From contig JADJCA010000018.1 of the NCBI GenBank assembly GCA_016703425.1, positions 1-64,000 of the forward strand: a stretch of 64,000 nt of DNA, written 5' to 3'. Below the pieces are notes generated by a model. The model was not told where the DNA came from. It worked only from the letters and a program-made list of their open reading frames with translations, and did not search any database. Position numbers and translations under genes: made by a program. Position 1 is the first letter of the stretch. Each line of letters opens with the position of its first letter. This document shows positions 33,721 to 42,338 of the stretch, piece by piece. The stretch is from Myxococcales bacterium. Its GTDB lineage: Bacteria; Myxococcota_A; Polyangia; Polyangiales; Polyangiaceae.

Positions 33721-35190
33721 GTGGACGAGCGGGTGATCGCTGGAAGATACACGTTGCTATCGAAGCTCGCGGCGGGCGGGATGGCGACGGTGCACTTCGG
33801 CAAGATCGACGCGCCCGGCGGCTTCAACCGCGTCGTCGCCATCAAGCGCTTGCACCCCCATCTCGCGGCCGACAAGGCCGTGGCCGCGCTGTTCCTCGAC
33901 GAAGCGAGGTTGGCCGCTCGGATAAGGCACGCCAACGTCGTGCCGACGCTCGACGTCGTCGCCGAGAAAGACGAGGTCTTCCTCGTCATGGAGTACGTCG
34001 CCGGTGTCAGCTTGGCCGATCTCCGCCGCGCCGCGCAGCGCGCGCTTCCAGTGGCGGTGGCCGCGAAGATCATGATGGACGTCCTCGAGGGACTGCACGC
34101 CGCGCACGAGGCTGTCGACGAGCAGGGCGTTCCGCTTCGCATCGTGCATCGAGACATGTCGCCTCAAAACGTGATGGTGGGCAGCGACGGCACGGCGCGC
34201 GTCTTGGACTTCGGCATCGCGAAGGCCGTGGGCCGCTCCCACACGACGCAAGACGGCGGCCTCAAGGGCAAGCCTTCGTACATGGCCCCGGAGCAGATCG
34301 AGGGAGGCCGCGTCGATCGGCGCACGGACGTCTACGCGGCCGCCGTAACGTTTTGGGAAGTCCTTGCCGGCACCGAGCTCTTCCCGGCGGAAACGCCGGT
34401 GGCCGCCATGATGCGTTCGCTGCGAGAAGCGGCTCCTGCCCCGAGCACCCACAACCCGAGCGTGTCACGGGGCCTCGACGAGGTGGTGCTTCGCGGTCTC
34501 GCGAAGCGCCCCGACGAACGCTTCCCGACGGCGCGCGCTTTTGCCGACGCGATCGAGCAGACACAGCGGCCAAGCACGGCGCGCGGCGTGGGTCGGTACC
34601 TCGAGGACACGGCCGCCGAGGTGCTGTCCGCGCGAGCGCAACAACTTGCGTACCTCGTCGACGACGATGGGCAACGGTCAGCGGTGGCGCCCGCCGAGAA
34701 GCCCCCGGCTCCTGCCGCGCCGGCCGCGCCGAGCACGGCCAACGAAGGTGACCTCACCCACTTTGAAGCCGTCGCAACTGGGAAGAGCCGCTCGGACTCA
34801 GCCAAGTGGCGTGCCCTGGCCGTCGGCGCCGCTGCAAGCGTGATCGTTGCCACGGCAGCGCTCACGACGCGGCACCTGTTCGAGCGGGAGCGCGCGGACT
34901 CGCCACCCATACCAACGGCCCGCGCCGCGAGCCCGATGGTCGAGGCGGCGGTGCCGGCGCGTTCTGCGCCACCCGCATCCCCGTCCGCCCCACCCACCAC
35001 TGAACCGGCTCCATCGGCGCTAGCGCCCTTGCCGTCGTCGTCATCGCTCGCTGCATCGAACGGACCGACCCCGTCGGCAGCCGGCCCGCGCCAGGGCAAG
35101 AAGGCCCCGCAGCGGAACGCCGCCGCCTGCAGCCCGCCGTGGACCCTCGACGCGGAGGGTCTTCGCGTCCTCAAGCCCGAATGCCAATAG
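33721..35190 (+). CDS. Ser/Thr protein kinase with single membrane helix
   Basis: 489 residues from GTG 33721. Kinase domain (about 9-285): Gly-loop LAAGGMATVHFG, VVAIKRL (ATP Lys), HRDMSPQNV (catalytic loop), LDFGIAKA and YMAPEQIEGG. A Pro/Ala linker follows, then one membrane segment (about 370-388) and a Pro/Ala/Ser-rich external tail ending in a short Cys-containing end (ACSPPW, KPECQ). Typical of myxobacterial Hanks-type kinases. It is followed six bases later by a PEGA-like secreted protein, a common pairing in these genomes. Confidence 0.92.
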   Translation: MDERVIAGRYTLLSKLAAGGMATVHFGKIDAPGGFNRVVAIKRLHPHLAADKAVAALFLDEARLAARIRHANVVPTLDVVAEKDEVFLVMEYVAGVSLADLRRAAQRALPVAVAAKIMMDVLEGLHAAHEAVDEQGVPLRIVHRDMSPQNVMVGSDGTARVLDFGIAKAVGRSHTTQDGGLKGKPSYMAPEQIEGGRVDRRTDVYAAAVTFWEVLAGTELFPAETPVAAMMRSLREAAPAPSTHNPSVSRGLDEVVLRGLAKRPDERFPTARAFADAIEQTQRPSTARGVGRYLEDTAAEVLSARAQQLAYLVDDDGQRSAVAPAEKPPAPAAPAAPSTANEGDLTHFEAVATGKSRSDSAKWRALAVGAAASVIVATAALTTRHLFERERADSPPIPTARAASPMVEAAVPARSAPPASPSAPPTTEPAPSALAPLPSSSSLAASNGPTPSAAGPRQGKKAPQRNAAACSPPWTLDAEGLRVLKPECQ

Positions 35191-35195
35191 CCAAC

Positions 35196-35999
35196 ATGTC
35201 GCTCCGCTCTACGATCGCGGCCGCCCTCGCGGGGACCCTCTTCGCGGCTCCGCACATCGCCTATGGCGGCGACAAGGCCGCGTGTTCCGCGTCGTACACC
35301 AACGCGCAACGGAGCCAGCGGCGCGGCTCGTTGCTCGAGGCTCGCCGTGAGCTCGCGGTGTGTTTGCGCGAGTGCTCGGCGGCGGTTCACGTGGACTGTG
35401 CACGCTGGGTGGACGAGGTCGAGCGAGCGATCCCGTCGCTCATCGTGTCCGTTCGTCGCGGAGGAGCCGACGTCGCCACCGCGAGGATCGTCGTCGATGG
35501 AACGATCCCGCACTCGGCGGGGCTCGCCACCGAGCTCGATCCCGGACCGCACCGCATCGTCGTGACCGACGGGGCCACGGTGCGTGAGGAGACTGTGGTG
35601 CTCGCCGAGGGCGAGAAAGGACGCCGCCTCACGGTGGAGCTGCCAGCGCCCAGCGAACAGAGCGCGGCGGCGCCAGCCCCGCAGCGCGACGGCGCACCTC
35701 AGTCGAACGCTCGGGTTCCAACGGCGGCCATCGCCTTGGGTTCGGTGGGTGTCCTCGGCCTGGCGTCTTTCGGAACGTTCGGCCTCCTCGGCGCGGCCAA
35801 ATATTCTGACCTCGAGACGTGCCGTCCGGGGTGCGCCCCCAACGACGTGACGACGACGCGCACCTACTACGCCGTAGCCGACGTCTCGCTCGCCGTTGGC
35901 GTCGTGGCCCTCGGCGCCGCGGCGATCGTGTTCCTAAGTCGGGCCAGCCATCGAGGCGCTGCCCTCGTTCCAAGCGCACCGACCGCCGTGACGTTCTAG
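35196..35999 (+). CDS. Exported PEGA-like protein with two membrane helices, next to a kinase
   Basis: 267 residues. A signal peptide (cleavage near AYGGDKA) leads to a TPR-like Cys-containing helical part (SYTNAQRSQRRGSLLEA, CLRECSAAVHVDC), a PEGA-like beta part (VDGTIPHSAG, LDPGPHRIVV), then two hydrophobic helices (about 180-205 and 225-250) around a Cys-rich loop (LETCRPGCAP). ATG 35181 would overlap the kinase stop; ATG 35196 gives the better signal. The architecture recurs beside Ser/Thr kinases in Polyangia-like genomes. Function unknown. Confidence 0.7.
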   Translation: MSLRSTIAAALAGTLFAAPHIAYGGDKAACSASYTNAQRSQRRGSLLEARRELAVCLRECSAAVHVDCARWVDEVERAIPSLIVSVRRGGADVATARIVVDGTIPHSAGLATELDPGPHRIVVTDGATVREETVVLAEGEKGRRLTVELPAPSEQSAAAPAPQRDGAPQSNARVPTAAIALGSVGVLGLASFGTFGLLGAAKYSDLETCRPGCAPNDVTTTRTYYAVADVSLAVGVVALGAAAIVFLSRASHRGAALVPSAPTAVTF

Positions 36000-36102
36000 C
36001 CACAAGGCGACGCCGATGCGCAAGCGTCGACCGTGGCGCAGCCCGCCACGGCAAAGTCCGACGCGGGTGCCCCCGTGATGCGCTTTGTCGACGTGAAGCA
36101 GC

Positions 36103-36495
36103 TCACGCCACCGCTACACGCACCGCCGTGCCGTAGGCGAGCACCTCGGTAGCGCCGGACATGAACTCGGTGGCGTCGTAGCGCATGCCGATGATGGCGT
36201 TCGCGCCGAGCGACTCGGCGTGTTCGACCATTTGAACGTAGGCCAGGTGACGCGCTTCTTCGCACACCTTCGAGAACTCGGGGATGTTGCCGCCGGCGAG
36301 CATGCGAAAGCTGCCGACGATGCCGGCGCCGATGTTGGGCGTTCGCACCACGAGTCCGCGAACGAGCCCCAGCACCTCTGCGACGCGCGCACCGGGGACC
36401 TCGAGCCCCGTGGTGACCACGACACGATGGGCGCGCTCCGCGCCGATGCGATAGGGGGCGCTTTCGGTGACATTGGGCAACGCGACTTCCGTCAT
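36103..36495 (-). CDS. YbjQ/UPF0145 family protein
   Basis: 130 residues from ATG 36495. TTGLEVPGARVAEVLGLVRGL, NIGAGIVGSFRMLAGG, and ANAIIGMRYDATE match the UPF0145 fold (pentameric beta/alpha protein). A role in heavy-metal binding or envelope stress is suggested for the family but not proved. It is divergent from the SPFH protein gene. Confidence 0.88.
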   Translation of the reverse strand: MTEVALPNVTESAPYRIGAERAHRVVVTTGLEVPGARVAEVLGLVRGLVVRTPNIGAGIVGSFRMLAGGNIPEFSKVCEEARHLAYVQMVEHAESLGANAIIGMRYDATEFMSGATEVLAYGTAVRVAVA

Positions 36496-36780
36496 GACAG
36501 ACTCCTTGCCCCGCGGTGGGAGCGCCCATTCATGTGCGCACTGCAAGGATCGCGGTCAAGACCGAATCGGTCGCGCCGACAAACGCTCGCGTCGCTTTGC
36601 GACCGTCTCACGAAGCCCCCGCGCAAGAACCCTGCCGGAGACGCGCGACCGATTTATCCGATTTCGACTTGTGGAGCGTGACCCGGGCCCCAGCTTCCCA
36701 TCCGTGGGCGCGCGAGCGCCCATCCGCGAACGTCGGTCCGCCATGGTCGGACTCACAAGCGACGAGCGGTGGCGTAACCG

Positions 36781-38838
36781 ATGCGCTCGCGCGAGCGACG
36801 CCTCGAGGAAAGGAGGCAGCGAGCGATGGTCGCGCTGCTGATCGTGGCATCTGTGTTGTCGTGTTTGGTCTTCGTGGTGCTCCTTGGCATCCGCTACATC
36901 CCCAACGATCGCGTCGGCATCATCGAGAAGCGCTTCAGCTTCCGAGGCTCCGTCGACAGCGGCCTCATCGCCCGAAGCGGTGAAGCCGGTTACCAGCCGC
37001 ATGTCCTCCGCGGCGGTCTCCACTGGCTCATGCCCATCCAATACTCGGTGAGGCGCGTGCCGCTCGTGACGATCCCGCAAGGTCACATCGGCTACGTCTT
37101 CGCGCGCGACGGCAGGCCGCTTGCGCCGACGCAAACGCTCGGCGAAGGCCACCCGCCGGCGGACTTTCAAGACGTCGAGGCCTTCCTCGCGGGAGGCGGC
37201 CAGCGGGGCCCGCAACGCCACATTCTGCGAGAGGGCACCTACGCGCTCAACCTGGCGCAGTTCCTCGTCGTCACCGACGGCGCGCTCTTCTACGTGCCGC
37301 TCGACAAGAGCGAGGACGCGAGCTTCCGTCAAATGGCCGCGACGATCGCCCAGCGCCACGGCTTCGAGCCCGTGATCATCGCCACCGGTGGCCCGCAAGG
37401 CGACTTGCTCGGTGTCGTGACGGTGCACGACGGCCCGTCGCTCGCCGACGGCAAGATCATCGCCCCCGTCGTCGGCGACGACCCGAGCGAGGCGTCGACG
37501 TACCACAACAAGTTCCAGGACGCGGAGCGCTTCCTCGCCGCCGGCGGCCAACGCGGGCGCCAGCTTCAGGTCCTCGTCGACGGAACGTATTTCATCAATC
37601 GGCTGTTCGCGACCGTTGAGCTCATCGAAAAGACGATCGTCGAGGTCGGCACCGTCGGCGTCGTGGTGTCGTACACCGGCGAGCTCGGCCTCGATCTGTC
37701 GGGCAACGACTATTCGCACGGCGAGCTCGTCGCCAACGGAACGCGCGGCGTGTGGACCGTGCCGCTCCTGCCAGGCAAATACGCCTTCAACACCTACGCG
37801 GGAAAGATCATCATGGTCCCGACGACCAACTTCATCCTCAAGTGGACGAAGGGCGAGATCGGCTCGCACCGCTACGACGAGAACCTCGCCGAGGTGTCGC
37901 TCATCACGCGTGACGCGTTCGAGCCGTCGCTGCCGCTGTCGGTGGTGGTGCACATCGACTACCGCAAGGCGCCGCTCGTCATCCAGCGCTTCGGCGACAT
38001 CAAGCGCCTCGTCGAGCAGACGCTCGATCCGATGGTGGCCGCGTATTTCAAGAACGTCGCGCAGACGCGCACGCTCATCGAGCTGCTCCAGGAGCGGAGC
38101 AAGATCCAAGACCAAGCCTCGCGCGAGATGAAGGACAAGTTCCTTCACTACAACCTCGAGCTCGAAGAGGTGCTCATCGGCACGCCGGCGTCGGCCAAAG
38201 GCGACGGCGCCATCCAGACGATCCTCACTCAGCTTCGGTCGCGGCAGATCGCCGAAGAGCAGATCGAGACCTTCGGCCGCATGGAACGCGCCGCCGCAAA
38301 GGAGCGCGATCTGCGCGAGGCGGAGGCCCGGGCGCGTCAGCAGACGCAGCTCACGGAGAGTGAGCTCGCGATCCAAGTGCAGTCCAACGAGGGCCGCGCC
38401 GCCTACCAGCGCTCGCTCCAAGAGGCCGAGCAGATCAAAGTTCTCGCGGAGGCTGACGCGGCGAAGATCCGCAGCATCGCGGAGGCGGAAGCGGAGCGCG
38501 AAACGCGCGTGGGCATCGCTCGCGCCATCGCCACCGACGAGCAGGTGCGCGCCTACGGCGGACCGCGCTACCAGGTCATCCAAGACGTCATGGCGCGCTT
38601 CGCATCGGCCGTCGCCGAGGCGAAGGTCGACGTGGTGCCCCGCGTCGTCGTAGGCAGCCAGCAAGGCGAAGGTGGCTCGACGCCGAACTTGATGGAGGGC
38701 CTCCTCGCCGTGCTCCTCTCCGACAAGCTCGAGAACTCGGGACACGTCGCGGGCGCGTCACGCCCGGAAGCCGACGTCATGAAGACGCATCTCCGCGAGG
38801 CGGCGTCGCGGCCCGCCAACGGAAAGGCGTCGCTGTAG
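36781..38838 (+). CDS. SPFH/Band-7 (flotillin-like) membrane protein
   Basis: 685 residues. One N-terminal membrane helix (about 16-38, VALLIVASVLSCLVFVVLL), then a SPFH region beginning IPNDRVGIIEKRF, and a long charged coiled coil (about 460-590, with RQQTQLTESELAIQVQ and AEADAAKIRSIAEAEAER). Two internal segments (around residues 120-160 and 240-280) repeat the pattern FQD-x-E-x-FL-x2-GGQRG-x-Q...GTY-x-(L/I)N, which suggests a duplication. These proteins form membrane scaffolds. ATG 36781 is used; ATG 36826 is also possible. Confidence 0.82.
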   Translation: MRSRERRLEERRQRAMVALLIVASVLSCLVFVVLLGIRYIPNDRVGIIEKRFSFRGSVDSGLIARSGEAGYQPHVLRGGLHWLMPIQYSVRRVPLVTIPQGHIGYVFARDGRPLAPTQTLGEGHPPADFQDVEAFLAGGGQRGPQRHILREGTYALNLAQFLVVTDGALFYVPLDKSEDASFRQMAATIAQRHGFEPVIIATGGPQGDLLGVVTVHDGPSLADGKIIAPVVGDDPSEASTYHNKFQDAERFLAAGGQRGRQLQVLVDGTYFINRLFATVELIEKTIVEVGTVGVVVSYTGELGLDLSGNDYSHGELVANGTRGVWTVPLLPGKYAFNTYAGKIIMVPTTNFILKWTKGEIGSHRYDENLAEVSLITRDAFEPSLPLSVVVHIDYRKAPLVIQRFGDIKRLVEQTLDPMVAAYFKNVAQTRTLIELLQERSKIQDQASREMKDKFLHYNLELEEVLIGTPASAKGDGAIQTILTQLRSRQIAEEQIETFGRMERAAAKERDLREAEARARQQTQLTESELAIQVQSNEGRAAYQRSLQEAEQIKVLAEADAAKIRSIAEAEAERETRVGIARAIATDEQVRAYGGPRYQVIQDVMARFASAVAEAKVDVVPRVVVGSQQGEGGSTPNLMEGLLAVLLSDKLENSGHVAGASRPEADVMKTHLREAASRPANGKASL

Positions 38839-38855
38839 CCGACGACGCGCTCACC

Positions 38856-38904
38856 AGGCGCCACGCACGCGCAAGGCGTCTCGGAGCGAGAGCTCCGGGC
38901 GCCT
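38856..38904. terminator. Nested inverted repeat between convergent genes
   Basis: The outer stem AGGCGCC/GGCGCCT (38856-38862 with 38898-38904) encloses a compact hairpin CGGAGC-GAGA-GCTCCG at 38882-38897. It fills the 67-base gap between the convergent SPFH and kinase genes, so a bidirectional terminator is likely. There is no T-run. Confidence 0.45.
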
Positions 38905-38905
38905 T

Positions 38906-40063
38906 CTAGCGCTTCACGTCGCCCGACGACGTCGTCGTGGTGGAGAGGGGCTTGCCGATCTGCGCTGGCGCGCCGCTCATCCACTGAGAGAGCGGCGCGT
39001 CGAGCAGGGCGAGGCCGGCGCCGACGGCGCTGGCGGCCACGATGACGAGGGTCCCGAGACCGAGCTTCGCGAGCCAACGCCAACGCGAGCGCTTGGGGAC
39101 CGGCGCGGCATGCGAGGCGGGGGCGATGACGGTCACGGGGTAAGGCGGCACCCGCAGCGTGTAGGACTCCTCAGGGACGGGCGCACTGGCGGCGACGTCG
39201 ACGGCAGCGCCCAAGTCGCGCGAGCTCCGCGGGACGCCGCTCTCGATGGCGGCGACGATGAGCGCATCGAGCATGGCGCGAGCGTCGCTCCACCGGTCCT
39301 TCGGGTTCGCTTCGAGGGCGCGCCGAACCACACGAGAGAGAGGCTCGGGAACATCGTCCGGCAAGAGCGGGGGGGCACCTTCGACGAGGTGCGCGCCCGT
39401 GATGAGTGTGTAGAAGGTTGCACCGACGGACCACACGTCGCTGCGCGCGTCGACGGAGGCCCAATCGCCACAGGCTTGCTCTGGCGCCATGAACGCTGCG
39501 GTACCGGCGACGCCCGTGCGACGCGCTTCGCCGGTGACGCGGGCCACCCCGAAGTCGAGCAACTTCACCGTGCCGTCGTTGCAAACGAAGACGTTCTCTG
39601 GCTTCACGTCGCAGTGGACGATCCCGTGGCGGTGCGCCGCGGCGAGCACCTCGAGGACCCCTCGAACAACGCGCACCACCTCATCGAGAAGGAGATCGCC
39701 CCAGCCTACGAGGCCGTCGTGGAGCGAGCGGCCAGTGAGGTGTTCGAGCACGATGAAAGCGGTGCCGTCGGGCGAGACGCCGGCATCGAAGACCCGCACG
39801 GCACCGGGATGCTCGACGAGGCCGGCGATGCGCGCTTCTTCGAGGAACACCGTTCGCTGCGCCGGGTTGAGCAGAAGGTGCGGATGGAGGATCTTGACGG
39901 CCACCACCGACGGAAGCGGCGATTCAACGTCGAGCGTACGGGCCCGGTAGACCGCACCGGTGCCGCCCGCGCCCAGGCTGCTCTCGAGACGGAAGCGTCC
40001 GCCGAGGACTTTTCCGAGTCGCTCTTTGAGCGCGTCTCGCTTTGCGGTTCGGGCCAACTCCAC
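38906..40063 (-). CDS. Ser/Thr protein kinase with HCD catalytic loop
   Basis: About 385 residues from GTG 40063 (starts up to TTG 40156 are possible). Gly-loop LGAGGTGAVYRA, VVAVKILHPH, then HCDVKPENVFV where HRD is expected, so Arg is replaced by Cys, then LDFGVARV and AFMAPEQACG. One membrane helix (about 335-357) is followed by a short external tail. The catalytic Asp and Lys are retained, so activity is likely, but without the RD-type activation-loop contact. It is convergent with the SPFH gene. Confidence 0.85.
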   Translation of the reverse strand: MELARTAKRDALKERLGKVLGGRFRLESSLGAGGTGAVYRARTLDVESPLPSVVAVKILHPHLLLNPAQRTVFLEEARIAGLVEHPGAVRVFDAGVSPDGTAFIVLEHLTGRSLHDGLVGWGDLLLDEVVRVVRGVLEVLAAAHRHGIVHCDVKPENVFVCNDGTVKLLDFGVARVTGEARRTGVAGTAAFMAPEQACGDWASVDARSDVWSVGATFYTLITGAHLVEGAPPLLPDDVPEPLSRVVRRALEANPKDRWSDARAMLDALIVAAIESGVPRSSRDLGAAVDVAASAPVPEESYTLRVPPYPVTVIAPASHAAPVPKRSRWRWLAKLGLGTLVIVAASAVGAGLALLDAPLSQWMSGAPAQIGKPLSTTTTSSGDVKR

Positions 40064-40368
40064 GATCGATGCGCATGCCACGGTTACGCCGGCCTGGAAA
40101 GAGGCGATGCCAAGTTCTGCACCTTTGCAGAGAGGGGCCGCGACCTCTCCCCGCAAACGTGCCCGTGGACGCCCGAGGGCGCGCCAGCCCTCCCGGAGAA
40201 TCGGGCACGTTCACGGGCACGGGCACGTACGGGCACGTTTACGGGAGCAAGGCGGAGAGAGGCTGTGACAGAAACCCGCGGATTTTCGCTGCCCCAAAAG
40301 GCCGGGACCCCTTTTTGTTTGAGTTTCCTGAGCAGAGCCGTTACGAAGCGCCCCTGGAGAAGACCTCG
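40064..40368. other. Gene-free stretch with ACGGGCACGT-type direct repeats
   Basis: About 305 bases upstream of both the minus-strand kinase and the plus-strand lipoprotein, so both promoters should be here. The middle, roughly 40196-40250, has four to five imperfect direct copies of a CGGGCACGT unit, some palindromic (GGCACG / CGTACG). The 3' part is A/T-richer. The repeats are too short and irregular to be CRISPR and could be operator sites; that is a guess. Confidence 0.5.
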
Positions 40369-40698
40369 ATGCAAACGCTCAAGATTTTCGTCGCACTCGC
40401 CCCGCTCGCCTTGGCCGCGTGTGGCGGCTCCGATGTGAAGCCCACCGTTCCCACGACCCCCTCGCTCGACGCGCCCGACGCGGCCGCCGACATGCCGACC
40501 GGGGCCGCTGGGCCGACGACGCCGGCTGCCGAGCCCCCGAAGGCTGATCCGCCGAAGGCCGAGGAGCCCAAGAAGGAAGAGCCGAAGGCCGACCCGCCGA
40601 AGGCCGAAGAGCCCAAGAAGGAAGATCCGAAGAAGGGTGGCAAGAAGGAGACCCCGAAGAAGGATCCCCCGAAGAAGGACCCGCCGAAGAAGAAGTGA
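40369..40698 (+). CDS. Small lipoprotein with Pro/Lys/Glu repeats
   Basis: 109 residues. Lipobox LALAAC (MQTLKIFVALAPLALAAC), a Pro/Thr/Ala spacer, then tandem repeats of PPKAEEPKKE/D and a final PPKK-rich tail, nearly all Pro, Lys, Glu and Asp. Such charged Pro-rich stalks span the periplasm or peptidoglycan. There is no folded domain. The repeats are also visible in the DNA. A strong nested hairpin follows the stop. Confidence 0.72.
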   Translation: MQTLKIFVALAPLALAACGGSDVKPTVPTTPSLDAPDAAADMPTGAAGPTTPAAEPPKADPPKAEEPKKEEPKADPPKAEEPKKEDPKKGGKKETPKKDPPKKDPPKKK

Positions 40699-40744
40699 GT
40701 TCCGCCCCGCGCTGATCGGCGCGGACGCGAGATCGCTTTCTCGG

Positions 40745-40799
40745 ACGCCCACCGGCGGACGCAGCTTTCGAAAGAGGCTGCGTCAAACCCGGTGGGCGT
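40745..40799. terminator. Nested double-hairpin terminator
   Basis: The outer stem of 11 pairs, ACGCCCACCGG/CCGGTGGGCGT (40745-40755 with 40789-40799), encloses an inner stem GACGCAGC/GCTGCGTC (40758-40765 with 40777-40784). It lies between convergent genes ending at 40698 (plus) and 40783 (minus) and overlaps the last codons of the minus-strand gene. Probably acts in both directions. Confidence 0.7.
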
Positions 40800-42333
40800 T
40801 TCGCATTTGCCTTGGCGCAGCGCGAAACAACGACGCCGCCAAGAGACAAAGCGCCGGGGTTACCACCACGTGATAGCGGTCTTCCCCGAAGAAGACCGCG
40901 TGGGTGACGGCGGTCGTGAGAACGAGCCCGGACGAGAGAATGATCGGCGCCGACACCGGTTGGCGGCCAACGGCGCGCAGGAGCGGCACGCCACACGCGA
41001 CGAGGACCAGCGGCCAGAAGCGGCCGGACGCTGGAGCCCCCGCGACGGCGTCGTAGAGCAGCGCGGCGACGAGCGCGAGCACGAGTCCCTCGGCGGCGGC
41101 GACGCGCACGAGCGAACGTCCACGGCGAGCGAACTCCACCGCGGCGACGGCGGCGGCGGCCACGAGCAACCGGTGGAACGCGGTCAGCGCGTCGCGCACG
41201 GCAGTTCGGCGCGCCTCAGGCCAGTGCCACGGCTTTGCCTCGCGCAAGTACTCGACGGCGAACGACTCGTGATCGAATGTGAACGAGAGCTTCTTCGGAA
41301 CGAGGGCGAGCCACGCGAGCGGTCGCGCTTTGATCTGCTCTACGCCGTAGGCGAACCAACAGCGGTCTTGTTGCACCTGACCGGTGACGACGCGGCAGCC
41401 ATCGCTCGAGCGCAAGGTCTCGAAGCGACCGGTAGCCCGCGGAAACGCGCCGATGGCGAGGTTCCATCCGGCGTTCGTGCTGACGAGGGCGCAGCCATCC
41501 ATGACGCGGCAGTTGCGCGCGGTCCAGGGGAGCACCGGTGCGAGCGCGAGCGCGCCGGTGACGACGCTACCGACCAGCCAATCACGTAGACCGCGGCGGC
41601 GCGCGTAGTGAAGGACGATGAAAGGCGCGCAGAGGAGCGCTTGCGGGCGCACGAGCGCAGCGAGGCCGAGGACCAACGCCGCCGCCGCGAGGCCGCCCTG
41701 CGAGCGCGCCCCGTGAGGTGCGCTGTCCTCGGGCCGCGTCGCCGCATAGAGCCAGAACGAGACCGTCGTGCAGAGCGCCGCGAGCGGTTCCGTCATGACG
41801 AGCGCCGCGTAGAGGACGAGGCCCGGGTGCAGCGCTACGAGTAGCCCCGCGAGGAACGCCCGGCCACCGCCCAATCTGTCGCCAAGGCGAGCGAAGACGC
41901 CCCGCGAGACGGCGTCATCGCCGCGACGCAAGGCGTAGCGCGCGAGGCCGTACGTGGTCACCGCGAGGAGGGCGCCGACAACGGCGCCGGTGACGGGCGC
42001 CACCTTCGTCGCGCTCCCGAAGAGCCGGTAGAAGACCGAGAGAAACGCGCTATAGCCCACCGGGTAGTGACACCACGGGTGCCATTCGGGGCGCCCCGCC
42101 ACCATGACGTCGTCGGAATAGCCGAAGCCCTGCGCGATACGCTTTGCGCCGAAGTCGTAGTAGTGGCCATCCCAGACAGGCTCGCCGCTCAAGGCCAAGG
42201 CGGCAGCGAGCCGCGGTACGAGCGCGACGAGAAAGAGGATCGCCGCCGCCTCAGGAGAAAAGGCCGGCCGCCTTCCGAGCGACTCGGCGGTCCCGGGGGA
42301 GTCGGCCGGCGGCCGCGAGCTCGCGAGAGCCAC
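40783..42333 (-). CDS. GT39-like multispanning glycosyltransferase
   Basis: 516 residues from GTG 42333. About eleven hydrophobic segments. The first external loop has GEPVWDGHYYDFGAKRIAQG, the acidic D-x-x-Y motif region of PMT/ArnT-like (GT39/83) enzymes, and HYPVGYSAFLS follows. LHPGLVLYAALVMTEPLAA is also typical. Probably transfers a sugar from a polyprenyl phosphate outside the inner membrane. Five bases separate it from the MinD-fusion gene upstream, so they are probably co-transcribed. Confidence 0.78.
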   Translation of the reverse strand: MALASSRPPADSPGTAESLGRRPAFSPEAAAILFLVALVPRLAAALALSGEPVWDGHYYDFGAKRIAQGFGYSDDVMVAGRPEWHPWCHYPVGYSAFLSVFYRLFGSATKVAPVTGAVVGALLAVTTYGLARYALRRGDDAVSRGVFARLGDRLGGGRAFLAGLLVALHPGLVLYAALVMTEPLAALCTTVSFWLYAATRPEDSAPHGARSQGGLAAAALVLGLAALVRPQALLCAPFIVLHYARRRGLRDWLVGSVVTGALALAPVLPWTARNCRVMDGCALVSTNAGWNLAIGAFPRATGRFETLRSSDGCRVVTGQVQQDRCWFAYGVEQIKARPLAWLALVPKKLSFTFDHESFAVEYLREAKPWHWPEARRTAVRDALTAFHRLLVAAAAVAAVEFARRGRSLVRVAAAEGLVLALVAALLYDAVAGAPASGRFWPLVLVACGVPLLRAVGRQPVSAPIILSSGLVLTTAVTHAVFFGEDRYHVVVTPALCLLAASLFRAAPRQMRNAHRV

Positions 42334-42338
42334 GTTGG

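Noticed and set aside
36556..38745. A 729-codon minus-strand reading
   Set aside because: Antisense shadow of the SPFH gene; its composition (Arg, Leu, Asp, Val, His) is typical of opposite-strand GC-rich frames, and it has no signal or motif.
40196..40250. CRISPR array
   Set aside because: Repeats are about 9-10 bases, imperfect and almost without spacers; no cas gene is near.
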